This document shows, piece by piece, positions 1 to 7,210 of a stretch of DNA of 14,247 nucleotides (the stretch's first letter is position 1; each line of letters begins with the position of its first letter). The notes under the pieces are model-generated. The model saw nothing but the letters and a program-made list of their open reading frames with translations. It was not told where the DNA came from and did not search any database. Source of the DNA: a bacterium. Its GTDB lineage: Bacteria > Spirochaetota > Spirochaetia > JABEVK01. The translations under genes and the position numbers were made by a program. The stretch lies in assembly GCA_021782055.1 (NCBI GenBank), contig JAJXVP010000054.1:1-14247 (forward strand), in the 5' to 3' direction.

Positions 1-718
1 CGTTATGGATAATAGGAATAACTTGTCCAGAATCTTGCAGATAAAAAACGCCCTCGCGGAGGTTAAAGGCCCTTTCAGCCGAGGCCAAAACAAAATTGTA
101 TTCGGGTGGCAAAGGATCATACCCACGCTCATGCGCATACAAGTTCACCACCACTTGGTCAGGACCAAATTTGGTTTTATTGATGATCAGGTTGTCCATC
201 CAGGACGCCAGCTCATGAAAGACCGCGGGGGGCCCTGCCAGAACTCCCGCATTGAGCAGTGGTTTTAACGCTGTACTTTCACGGATACGTCGAAGAACGG
301 GGCGGCTAAAAAACTCCTCTGCTAAGAAAAACTCTGATCCCGATTTTGCGTCTTCGGCCGCTGCACGGAGCCTGAGCCCCGGCGTCAACAACTCAGAAAA
401 GTCCGACTGAAAAATAAGATCCCCAGAATCACATAAAACTGCCAGCTCGGCTTTTTGCCGGGCTAAATCCGTCGACAGGTCACGAAACCGAGCCTGGGTG
501 ACATGGATATCTTTACGGCAAGGGATTACCCCTACCCCTTTATGTTCAAGATAAAATCGCTGGGCTAAGGACAACCCGTAGTCTAAAACCCGAACAGAAA
601 GTCCTTCAGGTCGATGATCCAGCAAAGACGGCAACCAATGTTCAATAAGAAAATCTCCGTACTTACGATCAGAGGCGGTATATAAAAGCCTTTGTCCTCG
701 TTCCACTGCCCCGCTCAC
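1..718 (-). CDS. GT8-like glycosyltransferase, partial (3' end beyond window)
   Basis: An open frame runs from a GTG at 718 to the window edge (239 codons, no stop). The pattern fits a GT-A fold glycosyltransferase of the GT8 type. It has an N-terminal LLYTASDRKYGDF (11-23), an acidic CDSGDLIFQSDFSEL (96-110) where the metal-binding DxD normally lies, NAGVLAG (156-162), a DQVVVNLY segment (187-194), YNF (207-209) and IPIIHN (234-239) at the cut edge, where GT8 enzymes carry a metal-binding His. Known for the family: such enzymes move a sugar from a nucleotide donor to a glycan, lipid or protein. Donor and acceptor cannot be told here. The acidic motif is D-S-G-D rather than a strict DxD. The GTG overlaps the NUDIX stop by 4 bases (GTGA), which suggests coupled translation as the fifth gene of an envelope operon. 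A second in-frame GTG lies ten bases downstream. The fold call is fairly good; the exact activity is unknown. Confidence 0.62.
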   Translation of the reverse strand, partial: MSGAVERGQRLLYTASDRKYGDFLIEHWLPSLLDHRPEGLSVRVLDYGLSLAQRFYLEHKGVGVIPCRKDIHVTQARFRDLSTDLARQKAELAVLCDSGDLIFQSDFSELLTPGLRLRAAAEDAKSGSEFFLAEEFFSRPVLRRIRESTALKPLLNAGVLAGPPAVFHELASWMDNLIINKTKFGPDQVVVNLYAHERGYDPLPPEYNFVLASAERAFNLREGVFYLQDSGQVIPIIHN

Positions 719-1278
719 TTCAAACCGTATGTGTACCGCTCCCACCAGAAAAGAGCCAGGCTCATGATACCGTGACTTTCGTTTCCGCTAAGACTACGGC
801 GAACCTCTGGTATTGGGATGATTCCCACCGTCAGATGCTCGTTCGGATCAAGTTCTAACTCCTGATGGACGTGATGAGCGCCACGGGCCAAAAACGTCCA
901 CACACGGTTTGTTAAAAAAGCGGGATTAGAATTGCAATTCCCTAACAGGACAAGCTCGTCAGCCTCAAAGCCAGTTTCTTCGCGGAGTTCTCGTTGCGCC
1001 GCTTGCCACGGTTCTTCGTTGGCGTCGACCATACCCCCTGGAAATTCCCAATACAGTTGGCCATCGCCGTGACGAAATTGCCGTACCATCAAAAAACAGT
1101 CGTTGTCTTTGTCGCGTACTTCGGTTATCACATTGACCCAATCGGGAGCCTTGGCTACCACAAACGACGCTTGATGGCCGTCAGGCGTCGTACTATGCCT
1201 TCTCACCAAATCAAAAATGGGTGTTTTGATCAGGGTTTCTTCGGACTTAACGTGAAAAATTAGGTGTTCATCATTCAT
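715..1278 (-). CDS. NUDIX hydrolase, ADP-ribose pyrophosphatase-like
   Basis: The 187-residue protein carries a complete NUDIX box, GX5EX7REUXEEXGU, at about residues 81-103 (G-MVDAN-E ... RELREETGF). The acidic REXXEE residues bind the catalytic divalent metal. A preceding strand with VRQFRHGDGQLYWEFPGG is typical of the ADP-ribose/nucleotide-sugar pyrophosphatase branch, which cleaves X-linked nucleoside diphosphates. No signal peptide is visible, so it should be cytoplasmic. The ATG start at 1278 has an AGGT-like site about six bases upstream, and the gene begins 7 bases after the stop of the upstream gene. Its TGA overlaps the GTG of the glycosyltransferase gene. That neighbour suggests, without proving, a nucleotide-sugar or housecleaning role. 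Family membership is certain from the box; the substrate is not. Confidence 0.9.
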   Translation of the reverse strand: MNDEHLIFHVKSEETLIKTPIFDLVRRHSTTPDGHQASFVVAKAPDWVNVITEVRDKDNDCFLMVRQFRHGDGQLYWEFPGGMVDANEEPWQAAQRELREETGFEADELVLLGNCNSNPAFLTNRVWTFLARGAHHVHQELELDPNEHLTVGIIPIPEVRRSLSGNESHGIMSLALFWWERYTYGLK

Positions 1279-1285
1279 GGCTTAC

Positions 1286-2290
1286 CTACTTTGGCGTTGT
1301 TACGGGACCAGGGGGTGCCGGTTGTGGAACAACACGAACCAGGGGGATATTATCGCGATCGGGAAGGGGTGCAGGAGGCCCTTCTTGCGGTGCTTCTAGG
1401 TATTTGGGTATACCCCAGAGAATCAAAAGGCGCCCTTCTCTCAGAAGACGACGATTGGCAGGCAATGAAAGAATGCGGTCCCAGTCCGAGTCAGCTAAAA
1501 TAAGGTCATTCGGTCGTTCACCCCAAACTCCTCGGGCTACAATCCGCAAAGGATCAAGACCGATACGGTCCTGAAAACGTCGTTCATTAAATCGGCTCTG
1601 TTGAAAGGCGGCGGTACCCCATTTTGCCAAATACGAAGGATCCATTTGGCTTCGATCAAAAAGCGTCTGCCCCTCTTCATCCATAAAACGGGGCGATAAG
1701 GAAGGTTCCCAGCGAATTGAGGTTCCTGTACCGCGCCAGGGCAAGGGGCTCATGGCATAAATCACTATGCCAGAAAAGGGTCGACTGGGGTTCCACCCCA
1801 AAAGTCTTTTAAGAGGATTGGGTTGTTCGACAGGGGGTAAAAGCTGGGCCAAGTCCTTCCATAGGCCTAAAGACCAACGCATGGTCAAGACCTGACCTGA
1901 AGCGTCCAAGCGTGAAAAAACAAATTTAAGTTCGCTATTCAGCTGATCGACTACTGATCCCAGTTCCGGATTTTGTTTCAAGGCCTCGGCCACGGACTCG
2001 GTTGAGTTGAGCCGAACAGGCATCAAGCGCCTCAGGAGTTCCTGACGACGATGATCTTCAAGATACTGCTCGGCTTGATACTGCTGACGCGGCGCGACCG
2101 CGTCGGGATCGGTGGTGGGCACCACCGACAAAGGGCAACTGAGGGTCAACTCCCAACGGCCTTCTCCCCAGAGAAACTTCGCCGAAGAGGAAATTTGATC
2201 CGACTGTGCCCACGCCCCCGCGGGGATTCCACCCAGCAGGAGCACCGACAACGCCAGCTGAACCAGCCGACGCCAGGCATCACCGAGCAA
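1286..2290 (-). CDS. Exported protein with a degenerate LPP20/FlgT-like domain
   Basis: A 334-residue protein with a clear Sec signal peptide (basic WRR, hydrophobic 9-22, AWA cleavage site near 28). Residues about 172-295 follow the pattern of exported LPP20/FlgT-like proteins. These have a strand plus 'P.LSPR..DE.G..LFD', then 'DPLRIVARGVWGERPNDLILADSDWDRIL', then 'NRRLLREGRLLI'. The usual 'IDARGLG' core is replaced by IYAMSP and an insertion around GTGTS, so the domain is divergent. The C terminus is Pro-rich (301-334). It starts with TTG at 2290, supported by AAGGGG at 2302-2297 (spacing 6), and overlaps the end of the transglycosylase gene by 11 bases. It is probably periplasmic or envelope-associated; no enzymatic motif is visible. 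Domain assignment is by eye; the function is unknown. Confidence 0.75.
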   Translation of the reverse strand: MLGDAWRRLVQLALSVLLLGGIPAGAWAQSDQISSSAKFLWGEGRWELTLSCPLSVVPTTDPDAVAPRQQYQAEQYLEDHRRQELLRRLMPVRLNSTESVAEALKQNPELGSVVDQLNSELKFVFSRLDASGQVLTMRWSLGLWKDLAQLLPPVEQPNPLKRLLGWNPSRPFSGIVIYAMSPLPWRGTGTSIRWEPSLSPRFMDEEGQTLFDRSQMDPSYLAKWGTAAFQQSRFNERRFQDRIGLDPLRIVARGVWGERPNDLILADSDWDRILSLPANRRLLREGRLLILWGIPKYLEAPQEGPPAPLPDRDNIPLVRVVPQPAPPGPVTTPK

Positions 2291-3638
2291 CAGAAGCCCC
2301 TTCTGGTAGAAGGAGTGTTCGACCGATGCTCAAAATTGAATCAGGATTCATGCTATTAACCGACGCCAACAGTTCAGGGGTGGTACCGTTACGGCGAGCA
2401 ATGGCATAGAGCGTGTCGCCTTTTCGGACCGTGTACGAAACTCCCGGTATCGGGGCCACTTTAGGCAATGCGGCATATTCCTCGCGGTGAACTCCCCGAT
2501 ATGGCCCGACATCTTTTAAGGCTGGTATGATCAACGTTTGGCCAATTTGTAGATACCGGGGATGAAGATGCGGATTGTTCCTTTCGATGACCGAATAGTC
2601 GACCCCATACCATTGGGCAATCTGCGATAGAGTGTCGCCCGGGCGAACCTTATAGAAGTAATACCGAATCAGCTTGAGGCGGGGGTCATCGAGCGCCTTT
2701 CGAACCGAATCCGTCCAGGAGGCGGGAACCTTAAGACGGTAATCTGGCATCCCCGCTGGCGTGATGGGGTAACGAAGTTCGGGGTTGGCTTCTTCGAGCA
2801 CCCGCGATGATACCCCAGCCGCATCGGCTAGCAATCGTAAATCCACGGGACGAGAAACACGGATCCGGCTCCAGGGTTCTGAGGGTGACCACTCAAGAGG
2901 AAAGCCATATTTGAGTTTTTGCGAAAGAATGTTGGCGATGGCAAGGATTTGTGGCACGTAAGACGCTGTCTCCCGGGGGAGAAAATGCCTTTTGCAGAGG
3001 TTCCAGTAGTTTCGATCATGGCCACGGCGGATGGCCCAATCGACCCGAGGAATCCCTGCATTATAGGAGGCTAAAGCGAGGTACCAATCCCCATAGTAGT
3101 CGTAGCTCCCGCGAATGAGCCGCACCGCACCAATTGTGGCTTTCCAAAAATCTCGACGCTCATCAATATACGGGGTGACGCGGATATTGAAACCGTCAAT
3201 GGTATTGAGCATGAACTGCCACATTCCCACAGCGCCAGAATTAGACACCGCAGTATTCGAAAACCCGGACTCCAAGGCTGCCAACCAGAAAATCTCGTCG
3301 GGCACATGATACTTGGTGAGCTGTTCATGAATAAAATCCCGGTAGGGAAGGCTTCTCTTCTGCCAGCGCCTAAGGTACATCAGCCCCTCGGCGGAAGAAT
3401 AAAATGCCAAATCGCGGCGATAACCGGTGCCATCAACAGGAGTAAGATCCATGGCTGGTGGAGGCACGATGGGTAAAATGGGGGGAGCCGCTTGAGGAGT
3501 ATAGGTCGTTGTCTTAGGCTCACCCAACGACCAAATTGCCGGCAAAGGCAAGGGAGCCTCTGACATTTTTACTGCAGAGGCAAAGCCCGCTGTCGAGGCC
3601 GCCCCGAAAAGGACGGCCAAAATCAAAAGACGTTTCAC
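2280..3638 (-). CDS. Membrane-bound-type lytic transglycosylase with two LysM domains (MltD-like)
   Basis: Lytic transglycosylases cut the glycan strand of peptidoglycan to give 1,6-anhydromuramyl ends. Using the GTG at 3638 the protein has 452 residues. It shows a signal peptide (VKRLLILAVLFGAASTAGFASA), a Pro-rich linker (25-65), and an SLT/GH23 domain about 106-205. That domain holds the catalytic Glu at 123 in AALESGFS, the GAVGMWQFM motif at 135-143 and ASYNAG at 190-195. A linker domain follows, then LysM repeats at about 328-372 (YKVRPGDTLSQIAQ) and 401-445 (YTVRKGDTLYAIAR). LysM modules bind peptidoglycan. An ATG 12 codons upstream (3674) is open, but it would put a charged stretch before the signal peptide. 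The GTG has GGAG at 3649-3646 with spacing 7 and overlaps the upstream stop as GTGA, so I prefer it. Cys is absent at the cleavage site, so it is probably not a lipoprotein. Confidence 0.93.
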   Translation of the reverse strand: MKRLLILAVLFGAASTAGFASAVKMSEAPLPLPAIWSLGEPKTTTYTPQAAPPILPIVPPPAMDLTPVDGTGYRRDLAFYSSAEGLMYLRRWQKRSLPYRDFIHEQLTKYHVPDEIFWLAALESGFSNTAVSNSGAVGMWQFMLNTIDGFNIRVTPYIDERRDFWKATIGAVRLIRGSYDYYGDWYLALASYNAGIPRVDWAIRRGHDRNYWNLCKRHFLPRETASYVPQILAIANILSQKLKYGFPLEWSPSEPWSRIRVSRPVDLRLLADAAGVSSRVLEEANPELRYPITPAGMPDYRLKVPASWTDSVRKALDDPRLKLIRYYFYKVRPGDTLSQIAQWYGVDYSVIERNNPHLHPRYLQIGQTLIIPALKDVGPYRGVHREEYAALPKVAPIPGVSYTVRKGDTLYAIARRNGTTPELLASVNSMNPDSILSIGRTLLLPEGASVAR

Positions 3639-4714
3639 ATCTTGTCTCCGAAAAACACCCCGGCCCACTCCCATGAGCCGTTAATCTCAGGATCGGGCGG
3701 ATAATCAATTCGCTTAAAGTAGAAGTACCAAGTCGGAATACGATAAGTCCACCCTGTAGACTTCAAGTACGCCTCAGAGTCATTCGAGGCATCGTCCAAT
3801 TTCGAGGCAAAGTAAACGGTACCACCGCCGTAGTGGGCTTGGTGGACCAGATCTCGCAAAAAGGTCCGAATGTCAAAAGTCTCGGCGAGCGCATCATTGG
3901 GGTCGGTATCGTCCCACGACAGAGCAAAAAACCCGACTTTTGCTCTAAGCTGTTCCATTTTGGTGGTGTTATTGTCCCGGATCGCCTGTTCCAGATTGGC
4001 AATCAGGGTACTGAGGCTTGGCGACACCCACGAACGATCAGACTTTGAAAGGTCAACCAGGGACCTAACACGGTTATAGGCTTGAGGATCACCAGGAACA
4101 GTGGGATCAGGAAACATCAAAAACGTGCTATAGGCATGAATGGCCTGTTTCCACAGGCCCAGCTGCTCATAGGCGTGGCCCCAGTCATAGAACTGAGCCG
4201 GCGAAGTCAATTTGTAGGGGAACTGATCGTGCAAGTCTTCATAATACTTTCGTTTCAGTGAAGGAGTTGTCACAAGATGTGTCAATTGATTCAAACAGCG
4301 ATAATGTAGCGATTGCCCCTCTTTATACAAATCGGGATAGTCCTTGTAAATTCTTTCGTAATAAAATTTCGCTAGGGGTATAGCCTGCTGCTGTTGATAG
4401 TTTTGCGCGACCGTAAACAGGTAATCGGCGTCAAAAGGATCATGGGGGTGTTGCTCCACGTAGGTCGTGAGAAGCAAATTGATTTTGTCGTAAGCTTTTT
4501 CGGCCTGTAGGCGACTGGTGATCAGACGAATAAGCGAATAACGAGCGGCAGTTGGTTCCTTGTTTTCATCCAACAAGTAAAAAAGGCGGTGAAGCTCGGT
4601 GTTGATGGTGAGCGATTTTCCGTAGAAAATATCTTCGCGCGTCCCGGACTGAACCACAAGGAACGCCGCGGCTACGGCTAACAGCGGAAATATCAGACTC
4701 AGGTAGCGTTTCAT
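3635..4714 (-). CDS. Exported TPR-like repeat protein
   Basis: A 359-residue protein with an N-terminal signal or anchor (KR, then hydrophobic 5-22). Most of the chain is helical with TPR-like patterns. Examples are ADYLFTVAQNYQQQQ...AKFYYERIYKDYP (96-127) and AQFYDWGHAYEQLGLWKQAIHAYSTFL (173-199). TPR arrays usually scaffold protein-protein contacts, here probably in the periplasm. The last 100 residues look different, rich in Trp/Tyr (TGWTYRIPTWYFYFKR), and may be a separate C-terminal domain; I do not recognise it. It is the first gene of the minus-strand operon leading into the transglycosylase, with which it shares a GTGA overlap, so a scaffold role for cell-wall cleavage is a reasonable inference. 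There is no Shine-Dalgarno site; the predicted -10 box is only 9 bases before the ATG. Confidence 0.82.
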   Translation of the reverse strand: MKRYLSLIFPLLAVAAAFLVVQSGTREDIFYGKSLTINTELHRLFYLLDENKEPTAARYSLIRLITSRLQAEKAYDKINLLLTTYVEQHPHDPFDADYLFTVAQNYQQQQAIPLAKFYYERIYKDYPDLYKEGQSLHYRCLNQLTHLVTTPSLKRKYYEDLHDQFPYKLTSPAQFYDWGHAYEQLGLWKQAIHAYSTFLMFPDPTVPGDPQAYNRVRSLVDLSKSDRSWVSPSLSTLIANLEQAIRDNNTTKMEQLRAKVGFFALSWDDTDPNDALAETFDIRTFLRDLVHQAHYGGGTVYFASKLDDASNDSEAYLKSTGWTYRIPTWYFYFKRIDYPPDPEINGSWEWAGVFFGDKM

Positions 4715-4723
4715 GAATACCGG

Positions 4724-4753
4724 ATTTTAGCACAGCACTTCCTACGTTGTCCA
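4724..4753 (-). promoter_or_regulatory. Predicted sigma70 promoter of the TPR/transglycosylase operon
   Basis: Reading the minus strand, TGGACA (4753-4748), an 18-base spacer and TAAAAT (4729-4724) with an extended TGC before the -10. The -10 ends 9 bases before the ATG at 4714, so the transcript would have almost no leader. The -35 box lies inside the first copy of the tandem repeat. Confidence 0.45.
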
Positions 4754-4783
4754 CGCTTGCCGATGTTGTCCACGCTTGCCGAA
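4746..4783. repeat. 19-bp tandem duplication in a divergent promoter
   Basis: Two head-to-tail copies of an 18-base identical core (GTTGTCCACGCTTGCCGA, at 4746-4763 and 4765-4782) with a 19-base period. A further CCACGCTT occurs at 4810-4817. The repeat carries the -35 box of the leftward promoter in copy 1 and that of the rightward promoter in copy 2. It could be a regulator site or a simple slippage duplication. Confidence 0.9.
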
Positions 4784-4805
4784 GCCTGGGGGTTTTCCGT
4801 ACAAT
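4776..4805 (+). promoter_or_regulatory. Predicted sigma70 promoter of icd
   Basis: TTGCCG (4776-4781), an 18-base spacer and TACAAT (4800-4805). The transcript would start about 30 bases before the ATG. A CCACGCTT box lies just downstream of the -10 at 4810-4817. Confidence 0.5.
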
Positions 4806-4830
4806 AAGCCCACGCTTTTCCTATTGTTTT

Positions 4831-4836
4831 GGAGGT
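4831..4836 (+). promoter_or_regulatory. Strong ribosome binding site of icd
   Basis: GGAGGT five bases before the ATG at 4842. It fixes the start and rules out the earlier ATG/TTG triplets in the promoter region. Confidence 0.9.
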
Positions 4837-4841
4837 AACTC

Positions 4842-6155
4842 ATGTCCAGCCCTTCCGCGTTGCGCAAAACTGCTCAGGGTCTACAGGTCCCCGATCAGGT
4901 CATCATCCCCTATATCGAAGGAGACGGAACGGGTCCCGACATCTGGAAAGCCTCGGTTCGTGTTTTTGACACAGCAGTTCGCCAAGCTTATGGTGGAAAA
5001 CGCCAAATTCACTGGAAAGAAGTGCTGGCCGGCGAAAAAGCCTTCAAACAAACGGGAAGTTGGCTTCCTGACGAAACCCTGACCGTATTTAAAGAATACC
5101 TGGTGGGCATAAAAGGCCCGTTAACCACCCCGGTTGGAGGGGGCATCCGCTCGCTCAATGTCGCTTTGCGTCAACTTCTCGACCTGTACGTTTGTTTACG
5201 CCCTGTGAAATACTACGAAGGGGTTCCCAGCCCTGTCAAACGGCCCGAACTGGTTGACATGGTCATTTTTCGCGAAAACACCGAAGACATCTACGCCGGG
5301 ATTGAATTTGCCGGAGGAACGCCCGAGGCACAGAAGATCCTCGATTTCTTTGCCCAAAACTTTCCTAAAGAATTTGGAAAAATACGTTTTGCCACCGAAA
5401 AGGCCAACCAGGACTGGAGGTCAGCTCAGAGCGCAATAGGCCTCAACCTGCCCTCGTCAGAAGTACTGACCGGAGTGGGCCTCAAACCTGTCAGTTATCT
5501 TGGTACGGAACGTCTGGTTAGTTCTGCCATTTCGTATGCCATCGAGCAAGGCCGTCGTTCCGTGACCCTGGTTCATAAGGGCAATATCATGAAATTTACC
5601 GAGGGTTCTTTCCGCGATTGGGGCTATAAAGTGGCAAAAGAGCACTTTGGTGCTCAAGAAATTGATGGCGGCCCGTGGTGTCGCATTCCCGAGGGCAAAC
5701 CCGGTGCAGGCTTGGTCATCAAAGATTCCATCGCTGATATTACGCTTCAACAAGTGTTAACACGCCCCGAGGATTTTGATGTGATCGCTACTCTCAATCT
5801 GAACGGTGACTACCTTTCGGACGCTTTAGCCGCCCAGGTCGGTGGCATAGGTATCGCTCCGGGGGCTAACATCAACTACGTTACTGGGCATGCGATTTTT
5901 GAAGCAACCCATGGAACGGCTCCCAAATACGCTAACCTCGACAAGGTGAATCCTTCCTCGGTTCTTTTATCAGGCGTAATGATGTTAGAATACCTGGGTT
6001 GGAACGAAGCTGCAGCTTTGGTTGAAAATGGTATCCGCAACGCCATTGCTGAAAAGGTCGTAACCTATGACTTCGCTCGTCTGATGGAGGGGGCAACAGA
6101 GACCTCCTGCAGCGGATTTGCTGATCAAATCATTGCCTCACTGTCAAGAAAGTGA
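4842..6155 (+). CDS. icd: Isocitrate dehydrogenase, NADP-dependent
   Basis: Oxidises and decarboxylates isocitrate to 2-oxoglutarate, making NADPH for the cell and 2-oxoglutarate for glutamate. The 437-residue protein matches the homodimeric E. coli-type enzyme. Substrate-binding Ser104 and Arg110 lie in [18 protein letters not shown], with Arg120 and Arg144 further on. Tyr151 is in [13 protein letters not shown], Lys246 in [11 protein letters not shown], and metal ligands Asp299, Asp323 and Asp327 follow. NADP specificity is supported by Lys362-Tyr363 in [15 protein letters not shown] and by Tyr409/Arg413 in [12 protein letters not shown]. Ser104 aligns with the E. coli site phosphorylated by AceK, but no aceK is seen here. 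Compared with E. coli it has an extra segment of about 25 residues between Tyr151 and Lys246 (roughly 184-210). The neighbouring genes do not form a TCA-cycle operon. Confidence 0.97.
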   Translation: MSSPSALRKTAQGLQVPDQVIIPYIEGDGTGPDIWKASVRVFDTAVRQAYGGKRQIHWKEVLAGEKAFKQTGSWLPDETLTVFKEYLVGIKGPLTTPVGGGIRSLNVALRQLLDLYVCLRPVKYYEGVPSPVKRPELVDMVIFRENTEDIYAGIEFAGGTPEAQKILDFFAQNFPKEFGKIRFATEKANQDWRSAQSAIGLNLPSSEVLTGVGLKPVSYLGTERLVSSAISYAIEQGRRSVTLVHKGNIMKFTEGSFRDWGYKVAKEHFGAQEIDGGPWCRIPEGKPGAGLVIKDSIADITLQQVLTRPEDFDVIATLNLNGDYLSDALAAQVGGIGIAPGANINYVTGHAIFEATHGTAPKYANLDKVNPSSVLLSGVMMLEYLGWNEAAALVENGIRNAIAEKVVTYDFARLMEGATETSCSGFADQIIASLSRK

Positions 6156-6179
6156 GAAAATGAAGAGCGAGGCACGATC

Positions 6180-6719
6180 ATGAAAAACTCCAAAGCAGGG
6201 CGGAAGACCCTGATTGCGGGCCTAATTCTCACTGTATTGGGTTTAGTTTTGTTGTTTTGGACCCAACATTTTGTCCAACAACTGGTACGGTGGTGGCCCT
6301 CAGTCTTTATGATTTGTGGAGTCGCGTTTCTCTACCACTATGTGGCCCATAAGGCTCGGCCGGTTTTTCTTTTGTTGGGCCTCTTACTCTTTTTGACCGG
6401 AACGTTTATCTTGCTTCTCAACACGCTTTTGGCAAGGTATTTCGAACTCAAGCAACTTTGGCCGGTCTTTATGGGGATTGTCGGAACCTCGATCATCCCC
6501 TACAGTCGCGGGTTTAAACGAAGTCTACGAATTTCTTTTTTCATCCCCGGCATATTTTTGATCATTTTTATGATTGTACTACTGGTCTTTACGCTTCCGG
6601 TGGTACACATCACCTTTACAGATTTTGTATTGGCTTGGTGGCCAATTTTGCTGGTCATCATGGGGATTACTCTCATTGCCAGCTACTATTTTCGTGATCG
6701 GGGACAGTCAGAACAGTGA
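6180..6719 (+). CDS. Integral membrane protein of three two-helix units (DUF5668-like)
   Basis: A 179-residue, very hydrophobic protein with six predicted membrane helices and short charged ends. The sequence is three copies of one two-helix unit, anchored by a Gly in the first helix and by Trp-Pro-x6-Gly in the second (G14/W39-P40/G47, G67/W94-P95/G102, G124/W154-P155/G162). This layout resembles the LiaI/LiaF-type transmembrane region and DUF5668 proteins, some linked to envelope-stress sensing; no soluble sensor domain is present. The start has GAGG at 6169-6172, spacing 7. It follows icd by 24 bases, and its stop overlaps the next start (GTGA at 6716-6719), pointing to co-expression with the small exported protein. 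The function is unknown. Confidence 0.8.
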   Translation: MKNSKAGRKTLIAGLILTVLGLVLLFWTQHFVQQLVRWWPSVFMICGVAFLYHYVAHKARPVFLLLGLLLFLTGTFILLLNTLLARYFELKQLWPVFMGIVGTSIIPYSRGFKRSLRISFFIPGIFLIIFMIVLLVFTLPVVHITFTDFVLAWWPILLVIMGITLIASYYFRDRGQSEQ

Positions 6720-7210
6720 AAAAGCCTTTTTTTCTCATGAGCATCCTTTTTCTTCTCGAGCTTTTTGCCTTTGCAGTACCGCTGTCTGCCACAACGACAG
6801 CCGATTCCACACCGGTCGCTAACCTGCCCCAAACGTGGTTGGGGATGAAACCCGAAGAAGCCTATCGTCTTTTGGGCGCACCTGCCGAGATTTCTGCGGT
6901 AGCCGATGATACAGGCCATCTGCATGTCATTCACTACTACCCTAATTACACCTACCTCTTTTGGTACGATAATCACGTCTGGCAGGTGCGGCTGGATAAA
7001 CGCTACACCGGGCAATTCCTCGGTCTCACCATGGGTATGGCCCAGGCGGATGTCACCGCGGCGATGAATAAACAGCTAGGCCCGGAACTTGCCTCAGGAC
7101 CAGATTGGGCAGTCTGGGGTTTACCCTACCAAATTTTCTCTCGGCGGCTTAAACTGGTATTTGAAGGCGGAAAGCTGGTGGATGCGTTCTTTTATCGGGG
7201 AGACTTATAA
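6716..7210 (+). CDS. Small exported protein with two BamE/SmpA-like repeats
   Basis: A 164-residue protein with a signal peptide (KK, hydrophobic 5-23, cleavage near SATT). The mature part has two related halves. The first starts LGMKPEEAYRLLGAP (42-56), the second LGLTMGMAQADVTAAMNKQLGP (102-123). Each is followed by a Tyr/Trp-rich strand and a short 'YDNHVWQVRL' or 'FEGGKLVDAFF' ending. The pattern 'LG(M) - helix - LG.P - strands' resembles the BamE/SmpA fold, whose known members help outer-membrane assembly or inhibit enzymes. That is structural resemblance only. It starts at GTG 6716, overlapping the stop of the membrane-protein gene, and it ends directly before the aroDE ATG. There is no lipobox. 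A periplasmic location is likely; the role is unknown. Confidence 0.78.
   Translation: MKKPFFLMSILFLLELFAFAVPLSATTTADSTPVANLPQTWLGMKPEEAYRLLGAPAEISAVADDTGHLHVIHYYPNYTYLFWYDNHVWQVRLDKRYTGQFLGLTMGMAQADVTAAMNKQLGPELASGPDWAVWGLPYQIFSRRLKLVFEGGKLVDAFFYRGDL

Noticed and set aside
1264..1503. Plus-strand frame opposite the end of the exported LPP20-like gene
   Set aside because: No ribosome site or recognisable protein; it is antisense to two well-supported genes.
3635..3674. ATG at 3674 as start of the transglycosylase
   Set aside because: It would put 12 extra residues with several Arg before the signal peptide and lacks a ribosome site, whereas the GTG at 3638 has GGAG at spacing 7 and a GTGA overlap.
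4747..5082. 111-codon plus-strand frame beginning in the divergent promoter
   Set aside because: It overlaps icd in another frame, has no ribosome site, and its first codons are just the tandem repeat.
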